NCBI GenBank assembly: GCA_031272005.1
Contig: JAISUQ010000105.1
Span: forward strand, 1-5,001
DNA: 5,001 nucleotides
Direction: 5' to 3'
Origin: Coriobacteriales bacterium
GTDB lineage: Bacteria > Actinomycetota > Coriobacteriia > Coriobacteriales > UBA8131
Position 1 is the stretch's first letter; each line of letters starts with the position of its first letter. The position numbers were made by a program, and so were the translations under genes. A model generated the notes under the pieces. That model searched no databases, was not told where the DNA came from, and saw only the letters and a list, made by a program, of their open reading frames with translations. This document shows positions 1 through 4,474 of this stretch, piece after piece.

Positions 1-1
1 T

Positions 2-54
2 GGCAACGCTGCTGGTGGCAGCGCCGCTGGGAGCACCCCAGGCAACGCTGCTGG
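2..54 (+). repeat. Short direct repeat encoding a low-complexity insert
   Basis: GGCAACGCTGCTGG occurs at 2-15 and again at 41-54, 39 bases (13 codons) apart and in the same reading frame. The copies and the DNA between them encode a Gly/Ala/Asn/Ser/Thr-rich stretch inside the glycosyltransferase. The repeat may extend left beyond the window. Confidence 0.7.
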
Positions 55-1048
55 CAACACCACCGGCAGCCCTGCCTTCGGCCACATCGTCATCGTCAAT
101 GATGGCAGCATCTCTCCCACCTCTCCCCCCGATCTCTTTGCCCAACTGCAGGCGCTGGGTTGCACGCTGCTTCAGCACCAGACCAACCGGGGCAAAGGCG
201 CTGCCATCAAGACCGCCATGCGCTTCATCGCCAGCCAACACCCAAACTGCACAGGGGTGGTCACCGCCGATGCCGACGGCCAGCATCTGCCGGCAGACAT
301 CCTCAGCATCTGCCGCCGCTTGTCAGCGTGCCCGGACCACCTGGTATTGGGTAGCCGCGACTTCAACCAGGCAGACGTACCGCTGCGCAGTCGCTGGGGC
401 AACCGCATCACCAGCCTCCTCTTCCAGGCGATGACCGGCAGCCAGATTGCCGACACGCAAACCGGTCTGCGCGGCATACCGCAAAGCTTCATCGCCCGCT
501 GCCTGGGTATCTCGGCCAATCGTTATGACTTCGAGATGAACATGCTCCTGGCGGCCCAATCAGACGGGCTGCCGATAACCAGCCAGCCGATTTCGACCAT
601 CTACCTGGAGAACAACAGCTCCACGCATTATCATGCGGTGCGCGATTCGCTGACCATCCTCTGGTCGCTGCTGCGCTTCTCCATATCATCACTCAGTTGC
701 GCCTTGCTCGACCTGGCGCTGTTCACCTGCCTGTCTGGCCTGGTTTTCGCGCACATCAGCAATGGCGTTGCCCTGGCGGTCATCGTAGCCAGGTTGGGTT
801 CTGGCGCAACCAACTATCTGCTCAACCGACACCTGGTATTCGGCCGGGCGCATCGCAGCACGGCCATCAAGTATCTGACGCTGTTCATAGCCCAGATGAC
901 AGCCAGCGCCCTGCTCACCACCATCCTGGCAGCCACCTTGTTGCCCGCCCTGGTGGCCAAGATCCTGGTCGATACGGTATTGTTCTTCATCAGCTACACC
1001 ATTCAACAACGCCTGATTTTCACGGAGAGAAGCCATGCGGGTCGTTAG
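2..1048 (+). CDS. Fused family-2 glycosyltransferase / GtrA-like membrane protein, 5' partial
   Basis: The frame is open from the left edge, so the true start lies outside; the first ATG at 218 is internal because catalytic motifs precede it. Visible residues (348): VIVNDGS near 30-36, NRGKG near 62-66, TADADGQH (the DxD metal/nucleotide-sugar motif) near 88-95, GSRDF near 116-120, then DTQTGLRG and RYDFEMNML, all typical of GT2 enzymes of the dolichyl-phosphate-mannose-synthase/GtrB type. From about residue 220 follow four hydrophobic helices and ATNYLLNRHLVF, the GtrA signature. GT2 enzymes of this kind charge a polyprenyl phosphate with a sugar, and GtrA is thought to help move it across the membrane; the fusion suggests decoration of a surface glycan. 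A Gly/Ala/Asn/Ser/Thr-rich insert sits just before VIVNDGS. It overlaps the next gene by 14 bases. Family assignment is firm; the sugar is unknown. Confidence 0.9.
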   Translation, partial: GNAAGGSAAGSTPGNAAGNTTGSPAFGHIVIVNDGSISPTSPPDLFAQLQALGCTLLQHQTNRGKGAAIKTAMRFIASQHPNCTGVVTADADGQHLPADILSICRRLSACPDHLVLGSRDFNQADVPLRSRWGNRITSLLFQAMTGSQIADTQTGLRGIPQSFIARCLGISANRYDFEMNMLLAAQSDGLPITSQPISTIYLENNSSTHYHAVRDSLTILWSLLRFSISSLSCALLDLALFTCLSGLVFAHISNGVALAVIVARLGSGATNYLLNRHLVFGRAHRSTAIKYLTLFIAQMTASALLTTILAATLLPALVAKILVDTVLFFISYTIQQRLIFTERSHAGR

Positions 1049-2036
1049 GGATTTCTTCGCCAAGCCCTTTCGCTGGGCGCTTTGCTTCGGCCTGGCTTTG
1101 ACCCTGGCCTTTGCCGGTGCTTTGGCTGATACCTTCCTCATCGCCCGACGGTTGACTCCCCAGGTTGCCTGGAGCAGCCAATCCGCCACCGCAGGCTCCA
1201 CTGCAGGCTCCACCAGTGCCACCAGCGCTAATGCCACCGATGCCGATGGCGCGGCATCAGGCTCGGGTTTCTCCGTCGAATCTGAAAACACGGAAGTGGC
1301 GGCGGAGATTACGGCGACCAGCTACAAGGACGCCAACATCACCATCACCCTGGAGTATGCGCGCATCGAGGACACCGACGTCTACATCGCCGAGGTCTGG
1401 CTGAGCGACGTGGGCTATCTGCGCTCGGCCTTTGCCCAGGGCGATTATGGCCGCAACATCAAGGCGGATACATCGCAGACGGCGGCGGAGGTGGGCGCCA
1501 TCCTGGCCATCAATGGCGACTTCTACGGCTCGCGCGATGACAGCTGGGTGCTGCGTAATGGCCAGCTGTTCCGCAGCAGCCGGGATTCCGACCCGGTACT
1601 GGCGGTGGATGCCAATGGCGATTTTACCTGCCTGGACGGCGACGAACTGAGTCAGGACAGCGCCCTGGAGCAGGGCCTCTGGCAGGTCTGGAGCTTTGGC
1701 CCGCCGCTGGTGGAAGATGGCCAGATTGCCGTTAGCCGCGACCAGGAGATATTGGGGCGGGCGGCCAACAGCAATCCGCGCACCGCCATCGGCCAGATTG
1801 ATGAGCGACACTACCTGCTGGTGGTCTCAGACGGGCGCACCGATGACAATGCCGGGCTGTCGCTGTATCAGCTGGCCTCGGTGTTTGCTGAGCGCGGCTG
1901 CCAGGTGGCCTACAACCTGGATGGCGGCGGCTCATCGACCATGTACTTCAACGGAGAAGTGATCAACAACCCCACCTCTGGCAAGCGTTCCAGCAGTGAG
2001 CGGGAGGTGAGCGACATTGTCTACATCGGCTACTGA
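1035..2036 (+). CDS. Membrane-anchored phosphodiester glycosidase (NAGPA-domain) protein
   Basis: 333 residues. ATG at 1035 follows GGAGA (1024-1028) at good spacing and overlaps the upstream gene by 14 bases. Residues 1-13 are basic/aromatic, 14-37 form one hydrophobic segment (signal anchor or signal peptide), and 45-78 are a Ser/Thr/Ala/Gly-rich linker, so the domain should lie outside the cell. The domain from about 85 to the end carries the family pattern: AINGDFYG (158-165), FGPPLV (221-226), NPRTAIG (247-253), DGGGSSTMYFNG (296-307), and a Ser-rich stretch ending in SDIVYIGY. The family includes the mammalian enzyme that uncovers mannose-6-phosphate by cutting GlcNAc-phosphodiesters, plus many bacterial proteins of exopolysaccharide or wall-glycan clusters. 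Next to a GT2/GtrA protein, a role in trimming or remodelling surface phosphoglycan is likely, but the substrate is not visible. Confidence 0.9.
   Translation: MRVVRDFFAKPFRWALCFGLALTLAFAGALADTFLIARRLTPQVAWSSQSATAGSTAGSTSATSANATDADGAASGSGFSVESENTEVAAEITATSYKDANITITLEYARIEDTDVYIAEVWLSDVGYLRSAFAQGDYGRNIKADTSQTAAEVGAILAINGDFYGSRDDSWVLRNGQLFRSSRDSDPVLAVDANGDFTCLDGDELSQDSALEQGLWQVWSFGPPLVEDGQIAVSRDQEILGRAANSNPRTAIGQIDERHYLLVVSDGRTDDNAGLSLYQLASVFAERGCQVAYNLDGGGSSTMYFNGEVINNPTSGKRSSSEREVSDIVYIGY
1191..1214 (+). repeat. 12-base tandem repeat in the Ser/Thr linker
   Basis: GCAGGCTCCACT at 1191-1202 is repeated at 1203-1214 with the last base changed to C. It encodes AGST AGST in the extracellular linker of the phosphodiester glycosidase. 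In-frame 12-base units could expand or contract and change linker length without breaking the gene. Confidence 0.75.
2002..2019 (+). promoter_or_regulatory. Strong ribosome binding site deciding a TTG start
   Basis: GGGAGGTGA (2002-2010) lies six bases before TTG (2017-2019), within the last codons of the upstream gene. No in-frame ATG stands nearby, and the next in-frame ATG codons (near codons 33 and 45) lack such a site. This fixes the start of the following membrane protein at TTG and indicates translational coupling. Confidence 0.8.
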
Positions 2037-2604
2037 CTGGCAGGGCGCCAGCATCGCGCCACCGCCGCCAACACCGCCTGCGCCGCCTGAGCCGCCCAAA
2101 CCGCCTGCGCCGATGCCGACGCCCACGCCAGTACCATCACCGCCACAGATGTATGCCCCTGAGCCTGCACCTGCGCCCGCGCCCGCAACCAAGCCGCCGA
2201 ACCAGCAACGCCGTCAGTTGCTGCGCGCCGCATTGGTACACCTGGCTGTGGCCGCACTGTGCGTCATCGCGACCCTGATCTACGGCCTGTTTGCCCATGA
2301 TGTTCGCTCCTGGAGCATGGACTTGAGCTTCGGCTTCCCACTGTTGGCCGGTTGCGGCGTCTTCCTGCTGCTGTCCGCGCTCAGCCGCGCAGGCTCACGC
2401 CGCTGGCTGGACCGGATGGCCTTCAACCTCTACAACTCGGCCATCGCCACCGCCACCGTGGCAGCCTTCCTGGCCGGCATCATCGAGATTTACGGCACCA
2501 CCTCCGCCTGGCCGCCCCGCTTCTACCTGGCCAGCGCAATCCTGCTGGCCCTGGCATTGATCAAACAACTGGCCGCAACCAGACGCAGCGCTCAGCAGTT
2601 GTAA
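2017..2604 (+). CDS. Four-helix membrane protein with proline-rich N-terminal tail, function unknown
   Basis: 195 residues from a TTG start with a strong Shine-Dalgarno site; it overlaps the upstream gene by 20 bases. Residues 15-61 are dominated by Pro and Ala (PPPPTPPAPPEPP, then PEPAPAPAPA), forming a likely disordered, possibly extended arm. A basic QQRRQ patch (63-67) precedes four hydrophobic helices at about 70-92, 104-122, 140-158 and 168-186. Conserved-looking elements are YGLFAHDV after helix 1 and GIIEIYGTTS after helix 3. By the positive-inside rule the tail should be cytoplasmic. I do not recognise a named family. Similar small membrane proteins seem familiar from Gram-positive genomes, but that is recollection, not a search. 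Position suggests it works with the two envelope-glycan genes upstream. The C-terminus is short and polar (ATRRSAQQL). Confidence 0.8.
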   Translation: MSTSATDWQGASIAPPPPTPPAPPEPPKPPAPMPTPTPVPSPPQMYAPEPAPAPAPATKPPNQQRRQLLRAALVHLAVAALCVIATLIYGLFAHDVRSWSMDLSFGFPLLAGCGVFLLLSALSRAGSRRWLDRMAFNLYNSAIATATVAAFLAGIIEIYGTTSAWPPRFYLASAILLALALIKQLAATRRSAQQL

Positions 2605-2628
2605 GCAGTAGCTACATTGTGGTAACAT
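2599..2628 (+). promoter_or_regulatory. Candidate promoter/operator of the toxin-antitoxin pair
   Basis: TTGTAA (2599-2604) and TAACAT (2623-2628) are separated by 18 bases and each matches four of six consensus bases. Between them lies an imperfect inverted repeat, TGTAAGC-AGTA-GCTACA with one unpaired base (2600-2616), including the 8-base palindrome GTAGCTAC (2608-2615). Ribbon-helix-helix antitoxins commonly bind such palindromes to repress their own operon. The assignment rests on weak matches. Confidence 0.3.
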
Positions 2629-2652
2629 CAGTGAAGTCAGATTGGAGTTGCC

Positions 2653-2940
2653 ATGGAAGCTACCGATGTCATCCGGCTGAGGGTTGACCCGAAGACCAAA
2701 AGTGAGTTTACTGAGAAATGTGCTGAGCGGGGCACAACTGTGTCCCAGGCATTGCGAGAGCTGATAAATCGCGAACTGGCGGATGGCGCTTCTCCGGCTG
2801 AGCGCTTCCAAGCCATCATGGAATCAGCCAGGCTTAAGGTGGAGTCATCGGGAATTGAAGAGCCCACCATCGATGAGATCAACGAATACATCGCCGCTGT
2901 CAGGCAGGAGCGCAGAAGCGACCTGAAGAAAGCATCCTGA
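2653..2940 (+). CDS. Ribbon-helix-helix antitoxin of a PIN toxin-antitoxin pair
   Basis: 95 residues. ATG at 2653 follows TTGGAG (2642-2647) at good spacing. The N-terminus fits a ribbon-helix-helix DNA-binding fold of the RelB/DinJ type: strand VIRLRVD (6-12), helix A about 14-26, a GT turn, and helix B about 29-43 (SQALRELINREL). The C-terminal part (about 45-95) is acidic then basic and likely wraps the toxin, with a helix PTIDEINEYIAAVRQERR (71-88). It lies one base upstream of a PIN-domain gene, the usual antitoxin-first order. Expected role: neutralise the toxin and, with it, repress the shared promoter. The region is less GC-rich than the genes on its left, which suggests separate acquisition. 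The exact subfamily is uncertain. Confidence 0.85.
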   Translation: MEATDVIRLRVDPKTKSEFTEKCAERGTTVSQALRELINRELADGASPAERFQAIMESARLKVESSGIEEPTIDEINEYIAAVRQERRSDLKKAS

Positions 2941-2941
2941 C

Positions 2942-3364
2942 GTGCTGGATGTCGTCATCGACACCAATGTGCTGGTTGCCGCCCTGATTCGACCGGACGG
3001 ACCGAATGCCAAGGTGTTGGAGAGGCTTTTTTCCAGTCCAAATGCGTTTAGAATCTGCTACAGCTCAGCCATGATGGCTGAATATGAAGACGTGCTCACC
3101 AGGCCATTCATGACGATGCGTGGCCTTGGAAAGGAAGCTGGTCTTCTCACGGAGCTGATTGAAGAGGTGGGAGACCAGATTGTTCCCAAACCTGTATACG
3201 CCGCAGTCTATCCAGACCGAGACGACAGACCGTTTCTGGAAGCAACGGTCTATACGAACGGAGCCCTGATAACCAACAACACCAAAGACTCCCCATTCGC
3301 CGGCGTCACCATATTGACCCCCCAGGAATTCCTGACATGGCTGAAAGGGCGCGCAGATTCATAG
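2942..3364 (+). CDS. PIN-domain toxin (putative ribonuclease, COG1569-like)
   Basis: 140 residues from GTG at 2942, one base after the antitoxin stop, so translation is probably coupled; only a weak AAGAAAG lies upstream. VVIDTNVLVAALI at the N-terminus holds the first PIN acidic residue (D7). MMAEYEDVLTRP gives E47. The DRDDRPFLEA block (92-101) supplies the later acidic residues, followed by ALITNNTKDSPF and VTILTPQEFL near the end. This is the pattern of the 'putative toxin component, PIN family'. PIN toxins cut RNA with Mg2+ or Mn2+ held by the acidic cluster. Length is normal and no key residue is missing, so the gene looks intact. The final acidic position is less clear (T111-N112-N113 where many relatives have TxD/TGN). 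RNA target unknown. It is convergent with cas1. Confidence 0.87.
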   Translation: MLDVVIDTNVLVAALIRPDGPNAKVLERLFSSPNAFRICYSSAMMAEYEDVLTRPFMTMRGLGKEAGLLTELIEEVGDQIVPKPVYAAVYPDRDDRPFLEATVYTNGALITNNTKDSPFAGVTILTPQEFLTWLKGRADS

Positions 3365-3386
3365 CACCCCGAAGTATTGATATAAT
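3358..3386 (+). promoter_or_regulatory. Candidate promoter reading toward the repeat region
   Basis: A perfect TATAAT (3381-3386) lies 17 bases after TTCATA (3358-3363, four of six matches to TTGACA), which overlaps the toxin stop codon. A transcript would start near 3393 and run through about 75 bases of AT-richer, leader-like DNA into the two CRISPR-like repeats. No open reading frame follows, so a non-coding product is the natural reading. Confidence 0.45.
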
Positions 3387-3402
3387 GACTCTATACACGG
3401 CG

Positions 3403-3503
3403 GTTTCAAATAAGACCCATTTTGGTGGGAGCCGACATATTCAAATCCAGTGTGGATGAGTGGTTTTTATCTGAGACCGTGTAATTTCAGAGGGGTCTCG
3501 GAC
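3403..3503 (-). ncRNA. Candidate tracrRNA-like RNA (anti-repeat plus hairpins)
   Basis: Read on the - strand, the first repeat copy (3499 back to 3469) pairs with the second copy read on the + strand over 23 consecutive bases. After one bulged G the pairing continues for eight more pairs, two of them G-U. A nearly complementary anti-repeat with a bulge near the repeat's 5' end is characteristic of tracrRNA. Downstream on the - strand a small hairpin follows (3457-3445: ATCCA, loop CAC, TGGAT), placed like a tracrRNA nexus, then CCCA/TGGG (3429-3416) followed by TCTTATTT. No convincing promoter or strong terminator is seen, so the limits are guesses. It may simply be the antisense of a degenerate array. 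Confidence 0.25.
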
Positions 3504-3569
3504 TGAATTACACAGCATTGGTTTCGCATCAGTGTTTGAGAGCCGTGTAATTTCAGAGGGGTCTCCCGA
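3468..3569 (+). CRISPR. Two-repeat, one-spacer CRISPR-like unit with degenerate ends
   Basis: Two copies share 23 identical bases (3477-3499 and 3543-3565; core includes GTGTAATTTCAGAGGGGTC), exactly 66 bases apart. That is the period of a type II array with 36-base repeats (3468-3503, 3534-3569) and 30-base spacers (3504-3533). The second copy begins GTTTGAGAGCC, like type II-A repeats that begin GTTTTAGAGC. The first copy is altered at its 5' end (TATCTGAGACC) and the copies end differently (GGAC and CCGA, not the expected AAAC). Orientation is opposite to the cas genes. The unit may be a decayed mini-array, or a specialised guide or tracrRNA locus. Cas1 and Csn2 of type II-A type lie next door, which supports a CRISPR origin. 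Confidence 0.65.
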
Positions 3570-3582
3570 GAATCGGGAGACC
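3560..3582. other. Perfect 10-bp hairpin between cas1 and the second repeat
   Basis: GGTCTCCCGA (3560-3569) and TCGGGAGACC (3573-3582) are exactly complementary around a GAA loop. The left arm is the 3' end of the second repeat. On the - strand the hairpin starts 10 bases after the cas1 stop, where a terminator would sit, but no run of T follows on either strand. It could stabilise the cas1 mRNA end or cap the + strand repeat RNA. Confidence 0.6.
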
Positions 3583-3592
3583 TACCGTATAC

Positions 3593-4474
3593 TCAACAGA
3601 ATTGATAGTCGACAAAGAGGCTGATGTCTGCGTCGCTCAAGGCGTCCAGAGCAGCTTTGCAGTAGATAGCCAGGGCATTGGCCAGATACTGTTTCTGGCC
3701 TTCAATCACCACCTGGGTATTGAGAACATCGACGATGGCCAGCTTGTTGGCAGGCGACAAATCCCAGAGGCTATTGACCAACAGATGCCTGTCGACCATC
3801 GGGCGGAAAGGCTCCATCAAATCACAACTGAGATTGAAAGCATTCTCATTGCCGATATGATGTATACCCAATTGAGTTAGATAGCCATTAGTTGTCACAG
3901 CACGGTTGACTGCCGATAGCAATACGGAATACCCATAGTTGAGCGCAGCGTTCTCCTGCCACTCCATATCTTTGCGTTTGAACTCATTACCAAATATAGT
4001 CGCGAAGTAATGCCTTGCTCCTTGGGCTTCCAAGTTCTCGACGTCGCCTGGTAATACTGCCTGCGATAGTCCTATCAGTTTCTCTGAGCCTTTCTTATTG
4101 TCGTAGACTGCCTGCAACACGTCAGCTTGCCGGGCAATCTTGGTGCGGATAATCACTCCCCAAAGCTGGTCTTTTACTTCCTGTGTCCAAGCCATTTGCT
4201 CGACTATCTTGCGGCGTGAATCAAAAGCGCCACTCAAAGGTAACAGCTGACTGCATGGGTTGTGATTCTTGTCGCAGAAGATGACGGCAATTTTTCGGCG
4301 CATCAATTCGTTGGTCAGGCCAACATTGAAATAGACGCTGGTCGACTCGACGAGCAGGCAATCGACTTCATCAAGAAAAACCCTTTCGGTCTTACCGGCC
4401 GTTTTGATAGTCAGGTAATTCAGCTTGTGTGATAGCTGGCAGCGGTCACGGATCAATACTGTGCGCCAGCCCAT
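3593..4474 (-). CDS. cas1: Cas1 integrase, type II-A
   Basis: 293 residues, close to the 289 or so of streptococcal type II-A Cas1. It opens MGWRTVLIR, the family's usual start, and keeps VLIVESTS-like beta-strand blocks, FCDKNHNPC, and a C-terminal helical domain. The metal-binding catalytic residues are all present: E149 in NLEAQGARHYF, H206 in GIHHIG, and E221 in DLMEPFRP. Cas1 with Cas2 cuts and joins new spacers at the leader-side repeat; in type II-A, Csn2 and Cas9 also take part. ATG 4474 follows directly on the csn2 stop codon (TAAATG) with only a weak GAG upstream, so it probably depends on translational coupling. The gene appears intact. It converges on the PIN toxin gene, with repeat-like DNA between. 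GC content is lower than in the left half of the window. Confidence 0.95.
   Translation of the reverse strand: MGWRTVLIRDRCQLSHKLNYLTIKTAGKTERVFLDEVDCLLVESTSVYFNVGLTNELMRRKIAVIFCDKNHNPCSQLLPLSGAFDSRRKIVEQMAWTQEVKDQLWGVIIRTKIARQADVLQAVYDNKKGSEKLIGLSQAVLPGDVENLEAQGARHYFATIFGNEFKRKDMEWQENAALNYGYSVLLSAVNRAVTTNGYLTQLGIHHIGNENAFNLSCDLMEPFRPMVDRHLLVNSLWDLSPANKLAIVDVLNTQVVIEGQKQYLANALAIYCKAALDALSDADISLFVDYQFC

Noticed and set aside
15..434. Open frame of 139 codons on the + strand
   Set aside because: Out-of-frame shadow of the GT2 gene; low-complexity composition, no motifs, while the frame beginning at 2 has clear GT2 motifs.
689..1291. 200-codon open frame on the - strand, and a similar 184-codon one at 1257-1811
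   Set aside because: Both are antisense to well-supported genes; their composition reflects GC-rich codon structure of the opposite strand and no domain is recognisable.
1932..2257. Gly/Ala-rich antisense open frames
   Set aside because: They are the reverse complement of the Pro/Ala-rich codons of the membrane protein, with no start-site support.
3403..3436. Possible third repeat copy starting GTTTCAAA and ending GCCGAC
   Set aside because: Similarity to the repeat is slight, it lacks the GTGTAATTTCAG core, and its spacing to the first copy does not fit 66 bases. It is better treated as leader-like or ncRNA tail sequence.
3503..3530. + strand tracrRNA with CTGAATTACACAGC as anti-repeat
   Set aside because: The bases after AGC (ATTGGTTTCG) cannot pair with the repeat's 5' GTTTGAG, as a + strand tracrRNA would need; the - strand reading of the first repeat fits far better.
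3560..3582. Intrinsic terminator for cas1
   Set aside because: The stem is strong, but no T-run follows on the - strand (CCTCTGAAATT), so it is listed only as a hairpin.
3602..3880. 92-codon + strand frame opposite the cas1 3' half
   Set aside because: Antisense shadow of cas1, which matches Cas1 along its full length with catalytic residues intact.
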